This document shows, piece after piece, positions 11,001 through 26,000 of a stretch of 39,515 nucleotides of DNA. Numbering within the stretch: the stretch's first letter is position 1; each line of letters begins with the position of its first letter. This DNA comes from an uncultured beta proteobacterium (lineage in GTDB: Bacteria; Pseudomonadota; Gammaproteobacteria; Burkholderiales; Burkholderiaceae). The stretch lies in NCBI GenBank assembly GCA_903944255.1, contig CAJARE010000267.1, forward strand, positions 1-39,515, given 5' to 3'. Both the position numbers and the translations under genes were made by a program. A model generated the notes under the pieces. That model did not search any database and had not been told where the DNA came from. It saw only the letters and a program-made list of their open reading frames with translations.

Positions 11001-14000
11001 CCTCAACCATGCTGATTTCAGCAGGATTAATATTAAACTCAGAATATATTTGTCGTAATAATTGCTCTTGTGAAACTCCACTTGGCGCAGTTATACCATT
11101 GGTTGTGCCATCCTGATTTGTACCAACACCTGCAATTACACCCAAAATATTATCGCCATCTGCCAGGGCGTCCGCTAAAGGTCTCAGCAATACTGCAGCT
11201 GCAGCCTCTCCTGGAACAATACCATCGGCATGATTTCCAAATGCTGCGCAACGACCACTTAAAGATAGCATTTGAGCTTGATTTGCATAACGGTAAAAAC
11301 GCGAAGTGCACTGTACAAAGACTCCGCCAGCTAAGGCCATTTCAGATTCACCACTCCATATACTCTGACAGGCCAATTGAACCGCTACTAGTGAACTCGA
11401 ACAAGCAGTATCTACTGCTATCGCAGGACCTTTGAAATCAAGAAAATAAGAAATACGAGCCGGGATCAGTGAGCTGGTGTTTCCCCAAAATGCCTGTCCT
11501 GGTGGCTGAGAAGCAAATAGCTCTTGATAATCACCTGAGCTGCATCCAACAAATACACCGCAGCGGCGTCCGATCATATCTAAACCTGCATGTCCCGCAC
11601 TCTCTAAAGTCTTCCACGCTTCTTCAAGAAAAAGCCTTTGCTGAGGATCCATATAGGTGGCCTCAAGACCAGAAATAGAGAAAAAAACAGGGTCAAATTT
11701 ATCAACGCCATCAATAAAGCTCCCACGGTCACAATAAGATCCTAATGAAGCATCTTTATAGAAAGACGAAAGATCAAAGCGAGAAACAGGGGTCACTAAA
11801 TCATGTCCAGCTAATAAATGCGCCCAGAGCTCTTCAACATTTTTAGATCCTGAAAAACGACCACTCATCCCTACTATAGCTATAGGCTCACGCTTTAAAG
11901 AGAGAGAAATTGGGCTGGCAATTTTTTCATTATTAGTACTGGGAACTTTCTTCGGGGAAATTTCATCAACAAAATCGCTAGGTTTGCTACTTAGATCATA
12001 ATTATTGGTAAACGCCTGAACAGCAAGAGTTGGCTTACTTAAAGTATCTGCATATTCACTACCGATAAAAGATTCAAGCTGTTTAACACTAGAGAAGTCA
12101 AATAATCGTGTAACCTCAAGGTCTATCCCTAGGCTTGTTCGTAATTTTTGTGCAAGCTCAACTGCAAGAATGGAGTCAAGACCGTAATCAGCAAAAGATA
12201 ATTGAGTATCTATTGATGATTTAGCGATATTAAGGGTCTCACTGAGAGAATTCAAAATTGCATCTCTTAAACCACTGAATTGATATTGTTGTTCCAAGCT
12301 GTCAATCAATTGACTGCCAGATGGTACGGTTGTTATATCTGGTGAAAAGTTAGATTTCTTAAAACCTTCCTTATCTATTGCTGTTACTTTAGATTGGTCA
12401 ACAATAATATTTTTAGATTTTGCGCGAACTGCAATAATCTGCTGCCCCAATGCCTGTTCAGAATTAGGGCTTGCCGCAACCCATTCAAAATCTGAGGACT
12501 CTAAGATTCCTCTCCATGTTTGAGTATTCAATGCAGGAGTGCCAGGAATTCTGAGATGTTTATCTTGAAACTTCCACCATCCATCAAGCAATCCAAATGT
12601 AACATGAGTAAACATGGTTCCATGATTAATCTCATTTATTAATAACAGTGCATCATCTGCCATAGCGGTGCGAACTATTGCTAGCGTAGAGTGCATATCC
12701 TGAGTAGCATGAAGAACATTTGAAGCAATTACAAGATCATATGCACCCAGATCTATATTCTGAGAATTCAGTGGTCGCTCTATATCTAATAGTGCAGTTT
12801 TGAAATAAGGCATATTCTCAGTGAAATTGCGTTCTGCTCTTATTAAAAAAGCACGTGAAATATCTGTAAATAAATATTCTTCAATGGAATCTGTAAAAGG
12901 TGACAAAGTTGAGCACAAAATACTTGTAGACGAGCCTGTGCCCCCTCCAATTTCTAAAATGCGTATAGGCTTAGAAGGATTTTGACGCAATCTTTGTTTT
13001 ATAAAATTACAGGCTGCTAAACCAAGAGTCACATTAAAACGACTCGCCACTCTATCTTCTTTATAAACAGCCTCCACCAAAGACATATTAGCTTCTGGAA
13101 ATATTATGCTTGTAGCAAGCTGCGATCCTGTGAGAATTGAAGGAAGAGAATGTAATACAGTTTCTGCAAGAGTAATTTGAGCAACCGGTCCACCGTGGGC
13201 ATGTGCAATATTAGAATATTGGTCCCAGAGTGCCCAAGCAGTCTCTAAAGCACCACGATTATCTATTTCACTGCTCTCAAGTGAAAGTTTGATTGACTGG
13301 TACCAGTCCTTATAAGCAGAAACAATTCTATCCTTAGGAATTTCTTCTAGAATCGCATTTACGAGAAGTGTTAATTGGCGTTGAAGCTCAAGGCTGTCAG
13401 CTAATAAAGCCGTGCGCTCTTCATCAACCTTTGCAGTTCCAACTAACTCAGCAACAGACACATAACTCATTGGCGAAGGAATCCAAAACTGCTCCGAAGA
13501 AAAGGGGTAGGTTGGCAATGAAATGATATTTCCTCGCAGGGAGGGAAATAAATTAATCCAATCAATGCTCATACCTTGAGCCCAGAAATCCAAGACCTTT
13601 CCAATGCGTCCTTTAGTCAATAAGCGTGAAAGTGAGTCATTAAAATCCCCATCGTTATTTAATGCTACCAAAGCCTTTTCTTGCGCGGCGATAAAAATAC
13701 CACTTACAATTTCTTGATCTAGGAATGCTTTTAACTTAGTTTTTAATTCAGCTAATGTAGAGGCCTCGATACCTAGGCGAGCAGTCATTTGCTCACGATG
13801 GGCTAGAGTATAGGCAATATCTCTCAAGTCTAATTTAGAGGAATTCTCCAATCTTGATGTCAATATCGTAGACATAAGATTGATTAAATCGGCAATATTT
13901 CTCGAAAGAGAAAAATCGGTTTTACTTAATACAATCCCAAATCTATTTTCAAGTATTTTTCGAATTGCATGCAAATGTAGCAATGTAATTCCATATTCTG

Positions 14001-17000
14001 TAAACTGTTCATCTGTATTGAGATCAGCTTTTGATACGCTCAAAATCTCTGCAATTGCCTCTTGGATTACGGCTTCAATTTCACTTATGCTAACGGCAGA
14101 AATGCTAGAAGTATTGTGCAATTGAATTTCACTATCCGACCCTTCTAATACAGCCAATAAATTTAATGCCATTTCACGAAGTTTTATTGAGTCTTTTGCT
14201 GATAAAAGAATAGGAAGTGAAAGTCTATTTTCTGTAAAAGACATCCTATTTAAATCTTGACTACCATATGTGCTTGATGGCCATTCCTCTATGATCAGAT
14301 GTGCATTAGTCCCTCCAGCGCCAAAAGAAGATACGCCAGCAATACGTGATTGATTTTTAATCACTCCATCAATTTTGATTGCCTTTGGATACCAAGGTTG
14401 CAATTTTCTTTGAATATCAAAGGGTGATTCAGAAAACTGTATATTGGGGTTTTCCTTTTCTGCATGTAAGCTAGGTACTAATGTGCCATGCTTCATTTGC
14501 AAAACTATCTTTGTTAGACCTGCAATGCCAGCCGCAGCCTCGAGATGCCCAATATTCGATTTAACTGATCCTATTGCACAAAATCCACATTCTGCTGTAT
14601 CAACTCTGAAAGCATTTGTTAATCCCTGTATCTCTATTGGGTCACCTAATTCGGTGCCAGTACCATGAGCCTCAATATATGTAACTGAGCGTGCATCAAT
14701 TCCAGCTTTATCTAAGGCTATACGCACTACCTCACTTTGTGCCGTAGGATTAGGAACGGTATAGCCATTTGTTTTGCCGCCATGGTTAACAGCACTCGAG
14801 CGGATCAACGCATGAATATTATCGCCATCGGCGATAGCATACGACAAAGGTTTAAGCAAAACACATCCAACGCCCTCACCCGGCACAAATCCATTGGCTT
14901 CATCTCCAAAACTTTTGCACTGTCCATCGGGACTGAGCATCCTTGACGCGCTAAGCTCAATATAATTAGAGGGATGTAGGTATAGATTGACGCCTCCAGC
15001 AATTGCCATTTCACACTCACCTGAATACAGGCTAGCACATGCTTGATGAATTGCAACAAGCGAAGAGGAGCACATGGTATCAATAGGCATGCTGGGACCA
15101 TTGAGATCAAACACATGCGAAACTCGATTAGCAACACTACTAAAAGACGTACTGGGACGAACTGTGGTGCCCGTTTCGGTAAGAAATGGTTCATATAGGG
15201 CATAACCTGTTTTCGTAATTCCAACAAATACGCCCACACGCGAATCATGCTGTTGCGCAAAACGTAAACGCGTATATCCCCCATCCTCACAGGCAGCCCA
15301 AGCATTCATTAAAAATAAACGCTCTTGTGGATCCATTGCAAGAGCATCACGTGGTGCAATACGGAAAAATAATGGGTCGAATTTTGCAAAATCCTCAAGA
15401 AAGCCGCCCCACTTAGAGTAACTTTGACCACTCTCAACTGCTTTAGAGGAATCAGGATTATAAAAATCTTGGAGCGGCCATCTATCCATGGGTATTTCGG
15501 AAACAGCATCTATACCCTGAGTAAGGTTTTGCCAAAATTTCTGGAGATCAGGGGCTTTAGGATATTGACCGCTCATTCCAACAATAGCAATTGGCTCGTT
15601 AATATCCACTTTAGCTATTCGGCTAGATGGAATCTTGTCGGTAATCTCTGAACCTGCTTCTAATCTCACTGTATCTAGCTTTTGATTGCTTTGATAGCCA
15701 ACCCAATTAACGCAGGCTAGTTTTTGCGTATTTACCAAATATCGTGCCACTTGCGTTAGCGTTCGATGTTCAAAAAATAAGGTCTTACTTAAATTTTCAA
15801 AAGTTGAGCTCAGGGATTTATTTAGGTTAGTAATCAGCAGTGAATCAATTCCATATACCTCTAAAGGTGTATCACCCTGAATTTCATCTGCTTTCATACC
15901 TGTTAACTTTGCTAATAATCTTCCTAGATGAAGTGCAACGTGATCAATTAAAGCTGAGAGATCTTCATCTGCAGTATTAGAAAATTCTCTATGGGATATA
16001 ACTTCATTAGTTTGACTTGATACAGAATCAAAGAATGAGCGAATACGCTTAGAATCACCCGCAATTACAGCGACATTGGGAGCGCTAACGCTAATTAAAG
16101 TACTTAAAGAATTTAACCCTGCGGTTGAGGATAGAGCTCTCTGACCCATTTTCTCAAAAAATGCTTGCTCGTAGCTTGCACTCACCTTCATACCACCATC
16201 GCGCCATAATGGCCAAGAAATAGACCGCATTGAATTATTACGGAACGATGCTAGCGCATCCAGAAAGCCATTAGCAGCTGCATAATCTGCTTGACCGGCA
16301 TTACCAACTGCGCCTGCAAGAGAGGAGAACATCACAAAAAAATCAAGATTTAGATTGCTGCAAGCTCTATCAAGTGAATATGCGCCACTCACTTTAGACC
16401 TCATTACATCATCGACCTGCTGATTTGTTTTAAATACTATTGCAGCATCTTGATGAGTGCCTGCACAATGTATCACACCATGTAAATTACCAAAAGAATT
16501 TACACAATCATTCACAATTCTAGCCGTAGCCTCAAAATCCTCAAGATTGAGTTGGTGATAATTTACTTTCGCACTATTTGTCTTCAAATTACCGATGAAT
16601 TCAGTACGCTCCTGATTTAATGGAATTGTTCCAAGTAAAATTAGCGTAATATTTTTATAATGAGTAGTGATGTGCTTTGCTACTGTGCGTCCTAATGCGC
16701 CAAGACCTCCGCTAATAAGATACACTCCTCCATCACGCCATGGATCAGGTTTCGCTACTGGCAGCGAATTAGCTAAATCATTCCAACGACGGACAAAACG
16801 CTGTCCATCAACATACCTTATCCGCCGCTCACCTACCTGTCTTGATTCTTGGATAAGAATATCCTCTAATTGATTAGAGGAGGTTGAAGAAGATACGCTA
16901 ATTACTTGGGCTAGTAGTCGTGGACACTCAGCGCACGCACTATCAAGCATAGCCCCTAAGCCCTCATATAATTCTTTTTCACCGTCAAGCGGTACCACAA

Positions 17001-20000
17001 GCTGAACTAAATAAGTATCAGAATCAGGTCTTTGTAGAAGTTTTTGCAATATCTTAAATAATTCAATGGCCGTTGATATATAGCGCTGACTGATATCACC
17101 CATGACATTCTCAACATTAATTACTTCGCATTTCAATGTTGAAATTTTTGGAATTGAAATTTCACAAGGGAAAATAATGTGCAGGTTTGGAGATGTAAAT
17201 ACTTTTCTGGAGAGTGGTGACAATACCCATTCCGGTTTAAGCATCACCGTTTCTTCAGATAAATTTAGATTAGGTATCCAAAAACGCGTTTTAGAAAAAC
17301 GATGTAACGGGAGAGCTTGGCGACGAAAACCCTCTTTGATGGGATACTCTTCTAGAATTAAATGTGCATTACTTCCCCCAAATCCAAAACTACTCACTGC
17401 AGCCCGTCTCAATACTATCTTTTTTTCATTATCAAGATTACGCGGCCATTCTTGTCGAGCTTTTACAAAATAAAATGGGCTGCCTTCTAGAGAAATATGG
17501 GGATTTATCTCTTCACAATGGAGAGTGGCTGGCAATTCACCGGCCCGCATTGCCATCAATACTTTAACTACACCAGCAAGACCAGCGGCAGCCTCTAAGT
17601 GACCAATATTAGACTTGACTGAGCCAAGCCCAATACTAGGCGCAATTGGTCGATTTGAACTCATCAAGCTACGATAGGCCTGTTGTAACCCATTAATTTC
17701 AACTGGGTCCCCAAGAATCGTACCGGTACCATGGGTCTCAATATATCCAATAGTAGTTGGATCAATACCAGCCATAGCCCTTTTAATTAAGTCGGCCTGA
17801 GCATGGGTATTAGGAGCAGTTAATGAGCCTGCATGACCGCCATGGTTCTCAGCTCCCCCTAGTAGAACGCCTATAATTTGATCACCATCCCGCTCTGCCA
17901 AATGCAAAGGCTTTATTAGCAGCGCAACTACTCCTTCACCACGTACATAACCATCTGCCTTGGATGAAAATGAATGGCATCGTCCTGTAGGACTAAGCAT
18001 TCCAGCTTTGTAGGGGCCCTCAAAACCTTCGAGACTTAAAGCAAGATTAACTGCGCCAACTATTGCAGCACTACATTGCCCAGAGCGAATGGATTCTACT
18101 GCTCGAAGAATAGCCACTAAAGAGCTAGAACAAGCAGTATCTATTGCCTGACTTGGACCATGAATATTCAATTTATAAGAAATTCTATTGGCAACCATTG
18201 CAAGTGAATTCCCAGTTGCTACAAAGCCATCCGTCTCAATTCCATAAGCCTGCAGTAGTGAGGCGTAATCATGTCCACTAACACCTATAAAAACACCAGT
18301 ATCTGATGGCAATTGTTCTGGTGCATAGCCTGCATCTTCAAGAGCATGCACTGCTGTTTCAAGCATTAACCTTTGCTGCGGATCCATTCGCTGAGCTTCG
18401 TGCGGCGAAATATTAAAATACTCCGCATCAAAAGAATCTATATCTTGAAGAAAGGCTCCGAATTGCGGAAATTCTGCGCTGAGAATACGCTTAAGATAGG
18501 GCTCTGAGTAACGCTCAAACGGTAGATTTCCGACGAGATCGTGACCTGCTAAAAGGTGATTGAAAAACTCTTGCGGTGTATTTGCTCCAGGCAAGCGTGC
18601 TGACATTCCAATAATAGCTATTGGTGCACTCGAGGCTGCCTCAGTTTTTGAACTTTGATCAATCTCCTCTAAATATTGTTCATCTTTAGATAATTGATTA
18701 TTTATTAGATTGGATTCTTTGATCTCAGCAGGAACTATTACATTCTTGGAGTTCACTGCATAACGCACCCTTAAATGTGAGCTTAATGCTTGAATATCTT
18801 CATATTCAAAAAAAATAGATGGGTTAAGCGAGGTTCCATAAATAGTATTTATTTCTGTCGCAAGTCGTGTAAGTGATATTGAGTCGAAGCCAAGATCAAA
18901 AAAATGTGCGCGCGCGCTAACCTCTGTTACTGGAAATTTTAATAGCCTTGCTACTACATCACGCAATTCAAGCTCTAGCTGTTTAGAATCATCAGCTATT
19001 AGAGGTACCCCATCGTTCAAAGAGTCAGAAGTCGAGGGACTAAATTGCTTTACAGAAAGAGAGAATTCCTGCTGCCTGGATAACTGCCCAATCTGATGAG
19101 CTGGAAGCATTTTTACATCTTCCAGAATTGCTGATATATCACCATGCTCGTCAACGAATAGAATGTCTCTATATTCTTGACTTTTACCTAATTTTACTAA
19201 AACATACTTAGCTTCAGAATCAAATACGAGCACTCTTCCAATCTCATCGAGTGCTAATGTGGCACCTTGCGGCATGCTCAAAATAATACTTTGGTATGCA
19301 ACGCCAAGTAAATATGAAGGTAATCGAATGTTAGCTTTAGAATAATCTTGCTGTAAAAAGGATGGCATTAATTCGCAAAGAACTGATCCATCTTGATGCA
19401 TATAAGCACATTTCAATACTTCAAGAAAAGGGGCAAAATGCATGCCCACATCTGCTAAGCCTGCATACCATGCTTCTCGCTCTATTATTTTTGTGCCGGA
19501 ACGAGTTAGCCCTATAGAAATAGGATCTATTTTTACAGTATTTTTTTGCTTACTTGCTTTAGCATAAGCCAGTGGGTACCATTTATCACCTTGGTCACTT
19601 GCATTAAGAACTATATCTATAGTATTTTCATCCAACAATTTAACTTGAATCTCTAAACGAGAAATATCCTCCCAACTAGGCACTTGCAAGACCCTTAAGC
19701 CACTCATTACTGAAGATGAATTGAAGCCTGCGATCTGTATCGCCGCCATAAATATTTCAGGCAGCACTAATGGCAATACGCTTTGATTTCGCCCTATCTT
19801 ATAGGCGTAATCAAGCATTTCATTCAAATATATTTGAGTTGTATAGCGCATCCCAGAAAGATCAGAATTATTCATCCCAATAAATGGATGCAACTTTAAT
19901 TTACTACCTAAAGGGTGAGTTACTGAAGGCGCATCAGGATATAACTCGTACCAACAACGAATTTTTTCAAATGGATAGGATGGTAGTGAAACGCGTTTTG

Positions 20001-23000
20001 GCTGATCTTTAAGATGCAATTGAAACCAATCAATTTTTATTCCATTAACCCAATATTGCGCTAATCGATCAAGATCGTTTGTACTAATTGCTTTAGCTAC
20101 CAATTCAGGGTCAACAATAAAATCAGACTCTAAAATTGTTGGAACATAATATAGGCACGTTCCATTCTGTGGTACCTCTACAGAATACTTCTGCAAAGTT
20201 GATAACAATGAACTCCGGCTATCGCATATGATTGCCAAGCGACAGGGTAACTCATTCTTTCCTACCTGAAGAGTAAATGCGATGTTAGAAAGCTCAAGCG
20301 AAGGTTCATCCAACATTTGAGCATGCAAACGTTCAATTGAATTCTGCAACGCTAAAGGTGTCATTGCCGAGAATACTAATAACTCAGGCTTTTCTACTAC
20401 AGTCTTGCTGACTGTAGTGTCTAAGTACTCCTCTAGGATAATATGAGAATTCATTCCACCCGCACCAATTGAAGTAACACCAGCCCGTCTTGGTATTGGC
20501 AGTCCAGCAGAATCTTTCAGTCTTTTCCAGGTTGTAAGTTCACGTTGAACATAAAAAGGAGTTTTTGCAAATGGTATATTTGGATTGAGAACTTCGGCAT
20601 GCAAGGAAGGTGCCAATTGCTTATGCTTAATTTGCATTAATACCTTAGCTATACCCGCCAACCCAGAGGCACCTAAGAGATGAGCAATGTTTGATTTAAC
20701 AGTACCAATTGGGCAAAACTGTAGATCTGAGGAATATTTTGAGTAAACCTGGGTAAGTGCCTTAATCTCAATTGGATCGCCTAGCGCAGTTCCTGAGCCG
20801 TGGCCCTCAATATATCCAATCGAACATGGATCAACTCCTGCATCATCGAGAGCTTCTTGAATTGCCCTTGCTTGTTGATTTGGGTTTGGAACAGTGAAGC
20901 CATTACGAACGCCTGCATTACTAATGCCAGTTCCCTTGATGATCGCATAAATATGGTCGTTATCACGCTTGGCATCAGCTAAAGTTTTTAATACTATTGC
21001 TCCCACGCCCTCGCCGAGGATAGTCCCATCTGCTCCTACCCCATAACCTCTAATAACTTCAGCAGTTTTTGTTGTGAAATGCTCTTGGGATGTTGCAATC
21101 AGTTTCTGTGGATGCAATAGCAGGCTCACACCTCCTGCGAGTGCCATCTTGCAGCGACCAGCACGCAACATATGAACTGCCTCATGAACACAAGTAGCTG
21201 ATGCAGAACACATGGTATCTAGAAAATAGGATGGCCCGGTAAACCCATAAAAATATGAAACCATATTAGGAACTGTTCCTGTGTAACTCCCACTTGCTAA
21301 AGAGCCACGCATTAACATATTCTGAAAACCAAATAAATCATATTCATTGGTCATGGATCCAACTATTACAGCAACATCCCCACCATATTTAGAGAGCATA
21401 GTTTCGCGCGAATAACCTGCATCTTCAAAAGCCTCAACAGCACTTTGCAGAAAGAGTCGAACCTCTGGTGACATAAGCTCTGCTTCAGATTGAGATATTC
21501 GGAAATATCTTGGATCAAACTCATCAACTCCGTTGAGAAAAGCGCCAGTTTGGGCTACTGATTTTCCAAGCACATCTCGTTCGGGATATAGTAATTTCTC
21601 ATGATCCCAACGTTGCTCAGGGTATTTTTCGAATCCATGCTGCCCTTTTGACAGCATTTCCCAGAATGCATTTTGCTCATCAGCCTTAGCTACTCGCAAC
21701 GATAACCCTATGATTGCAATATCATGGCTATTATCATTTACTTTTTTTTCTTCAAGAACTATGTCATCAGCGGACGAAAAATTTAGTATTTCATCTTCCG
21801 ATTTATTGATGACATCTTCTAGGGGTATAAATTGTTCATTTATTAAAAGATTCTGTAGAGCTGGGCCATGCTCTTCAATTAAATAAGTGGCCACACTATC
21901 TAAATCTACATATTCAAAAAAGAGGGTTTTAGATAGCGGTCCCAAAGACTCCTCGAGCTTATTGGTCATTTCTACAATAATGATCGAGTCAAGTCCATAC
22001 TCCTCAAGCTTTCGATTTGATCTAATTTTGACTGGATCCATTTGTATTAGGTCGGCAAGAGTTTCTTTCAGGAAGGTCACTGTCAACGGCAAAAGATTGA
22101 GTGCTAGCTCATGCTTATTGGGTGGACTGCCTACAACAATTGGCTGATCCTCTAGTTGAGTTAGCTCCAAATCATTTTGAGATAAAAGGTTTGAAATTTT
22201 CTCAGTAACTCCGAAATAGACTGTTATTGGAGTTGTGACCCTACTATTTAGAATCTGCTCGAATGCCTTAATACCCTCATAGGTAGGCATCGGCACAGTA
22301 CCGAAATGATGATGCAGAGTAATTAGGGATGATTGATCCACTTGCATACCCCCATCTTTCCATAGTGGCCAAGCAATAGAAATACTGGCGCCACTTCTCT
22401 GTCCAGACTTTACCAAGGCTTGACGACTCTCAAGAAAGCTTGCCATAAAAGCATTGGCTGCAGCATAATCAGCTTGACCAGCATTTCCGAAAACACTGGC
22501 AATGGATGAACAACATAATAAGAAATCAAGGTCTATTGCTTTTGTGGCTTGATCTAGATTGATAAGACCGGTAACCTTGGGTGCAAATACTTTGCTTATT
22601 TCATCATTATTCTTTTTTAGAATATAGCTATCTCTCAATACCCCGGCAGCATGTAGCACACCCTTCAGAGGGCCAATATTTGCCTCGATCCACTGAATTA
22701 CATTCTGAACTTCTTCGTATTTAGTAATGTCACAGGAAAGATAGTCAACCCTAACTCCTTTTGCTCTATAGACGGCTAATTCATCTATAACTCTTGATGT
22801 CATTGAAGAATTGCGACCACTCAAAACTATTTTAGTCACACCAGCTGAGACTAAACTTTCTACAAAATGTAGCCCCAGTCCACCTCCTCCGCCCGTTATC
22901 CAATAAGCTCCATCCCTGTCAAGTAGTAGAGATGAGGACTTTTTTTCTGGAACAAAAAACGCTTGCGTACAAGCATAACGAGTCTTATCTTCATCATATC

Positions 23001-26000
23001 GAATCTGAGTTAATCCATTACCAAATTTGCTCTCGCTTTCGATAACATCATTGATGCGCACTACGTTAGAGTGGCCCTGTAATGTTATTAATGAGCCGCT
23101 AAATTTAGGATTTTCAAGTGCTACAGTCTTCAATAAAGCCAAGAGGGGAGCGGATAAATATTCAGCTACAGAATCATTTACCAATACCATAAAATATTGG
23201 TTCAACTTTGGCTTCAAACGAATTGCATCGCGTAATCTATCTATAAGAGTAATAAACCATGTCTCGACTAAACTAGCCATGGGTATATTCAAGTCATATT
23301 TTAAGATGACGGCTGATATATGACTCTTTTCTAAAACTTGATCCACAATATCAGGAGAAAAGCCTGCAAGAAAAACACTTGTCTCACGATCTATGACTAG
23401 ACTTGTATCGCTAATTAAAGGACGCTCTTTCCATTCACTTTTCGAGAAAAGAAGCGTTTCAGCTACAGTAACATCGCTCATTACGCGTAAAGCGAGATCT
23501 TTAAAGCGTAAACATACCACGCCACTATTACTACATATATCAATATCAAAATGTTTTAATTTTGGATTAGATAAAGCAGTAGTACTTTGTCTAACCACTG
23601 CCCACATAACGCTTTCACATGGAGCATGTACCTCTATATGCCTACATGCAAAAGGCACAACAGGAGAGGAGGGCGATTCGTCATCAAAACATATCCATGC
23701 CTGAATTGCCGCATCTAGCAACATAGGATGAAGGTAATATTTATCTAAAGAATTATGTAAATTTCTAGGCAACCTGAGGTTAGCCAAGACAAATTTTTCG
23801 CCACGATATAACTTATTTACTATTTGAAATGTAGCTCCATGATGTATACCACTAGATCGCAGTCGACTATACAGCTCACTAGATTCAATAATTTTATTAG
23901 AAGAAATACGCAGGCTATCGATCTCAATCAAAGTTGGTGTATTTTCATCTAAACGAATCGATACCCTCCCTTGGACATTTGGCAAATTCTGGAACTGGTT
24001 ACTTGTCTCCATAATTTGAAAAGATGTTTCATGCTGATCTTTTTTATCTATCAGAATATCTACATGTACTGGACTGGTGCCAGCAATAATTGGCTTAGTC
24101 CACACAACATTATCAAAATTGATCTTTGTTCCCGGTTTTAGCTTCTCTGCATATTCATAAGCTGCACGAGCCATTTCTAAATAGACTACTCCCGGTAGCA
24201 CTTGTAATGAGCTAACTTGATGTTCCTGCCAAAAGAATTCATGGCCAATAAAGCTTGATCGATAACGCTGCTCATTAAGTCGTGACTCATTACGATGCAA
24301 TAAAGGATGTATTGCAAATTGCTCATCGCGTACACCTTGAGATAGATCCATCCAATATCTTTTTCGCTCAAATGGATAAGTTGGTGCATGTATACGCCCA
24401 GGACGCTGATCGTTATATAAAGCATTCCAATCTACCGATTTCCCATTTAACCAATTGACAATAATTTCGTTGTGGATACTGCCAGTATTAACAACATCTC
24501 CCTGAGTAAAAACACGCACATCCTCAATGCCATCAATGAAAGCATGCAGAGCCTCGCACAACTCGTCCAAATTTTCTACATTAAATATGATGCGGCAATC
24601 CATTTGCTTGCGAGCAACCTGCATGGTGTAAGCTAAATTGAATATTGGCGAGAGATTTGGCTGGTTTTGTATAAAAGCCAATAATTCTTTGGCATAGGCT
24701 TTTAAGCGCTCATCATTAAGAGCGGATAATGGAATTAATAATGGAGCGGTACTGTTGAATAACTTATCTTCATGTTTGGAGTTATTTATTTCAAGCGCTT
24801 CTTCTAGCAATACATGGGCATTGCTTCCACCAAAACCAAAAGCGCTCACTCCTGCGCGACGTATTTTTCCAGGTTCTTGAACCCATTTTGTTAGTTCACT
24901 TTGAACTCTAAAGGGGGTACCTTTCAAATCAATTAATGTATTTATCTCTGAGAAGCCAACATTGCCTGGCAAAGCATCATGACGCATTGCTGCAAGAACT
25001 TTAATAACTCCAATTACTCCAGCAGCACCTTCAAGATGCCCAACATTCGTCTTGACTGATCCCACTCCACAACTACCCTCAATTGGCTCACTACCATTCT
25101 CTTTATGGAGTATTGAAAACGCCTGCTTTAGTCCCGCAATTTCAATTGGATCCCCAAGTGGAGTTCCTGTTCCATGGGCTTCAATGTAAGTAACACTACC
25201 TGGGTCAATTCCTGCATTACGGTAAACTTCAGAAATTAACGAAGCCTGTGCAACAGGATTAGTTATTGTTAGTGAATTTGTTTTCCCACCGTGATTACTT
25301 CCTATACCTCTAATGGTCGCATATATTGGATCACCATCTGAACGAGCCTGTTTAGCCTTTTTCAGCAGCAACATTGCCCCACCCTCACCGCGTACGTAAC
25401 CATCGGCCTGCTGATCAAATGCTTTACTACTTCCTGTTTTAGATAGCATTCCACTTTTTGAGAAGGAAATGAAATGATTTGGAGACCAAATCAAATTCAC
25501 TCCACCAGCCAAAGCAAGATCGCATTGACCAGACTTTAGGGCATTTACAGCTTCATAAATAGACATCATCGAAGCCGCACAGGCTGTATCGTTGACAATA
25601 CTAGGCCCATGAAAATCGAAAAAATGAGATATCCTATTCGCAATAATTGAAAAAGCTATGCCTGTTGGAGTATATGCATCCACATGCGAAAGATTTTTTT
25701 CAATCAGCTCAGCATAATCCCAATGACAAACCCCCATATAAACACCAGTTCGAGATCCAGCTAATGAACTTGGACAATAGCCAGCATCTTCAATGGCCTT
25801 CCATGCTAATTCCAAACTAAATCGTTGTTGCGGATCCATCCAAACCGCCTCACGCGGAGATATATTAAAAAATTCCGCATCAAAGCAGTCGGCATCAGGA
25901 AGAAACCCACCCCAAATACTATTAGTCTTATTACCCTTTGATGGGTTACCAAATAACTCTTCGGCATTCCATCGTTCCCGAGGAACTTTAGTAATTAGCG

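Noticed and set aside
11070-11435. 121-codon plus-strand open frame antisense to the PKS (and similar ones such as 17102-17473 and 25793-26131)
   Set aside because: Antisense shadows of conserved KS and linker codons; no RBS support and low-complexity composition.
14805-15305. 166-codon frame on the minus strand within the giant PKS region
   Set aside because: It overlaps KS4 in another frame; the PKS frame has all KS motifs here, and the alternative protein has no recognisable family or RBS.
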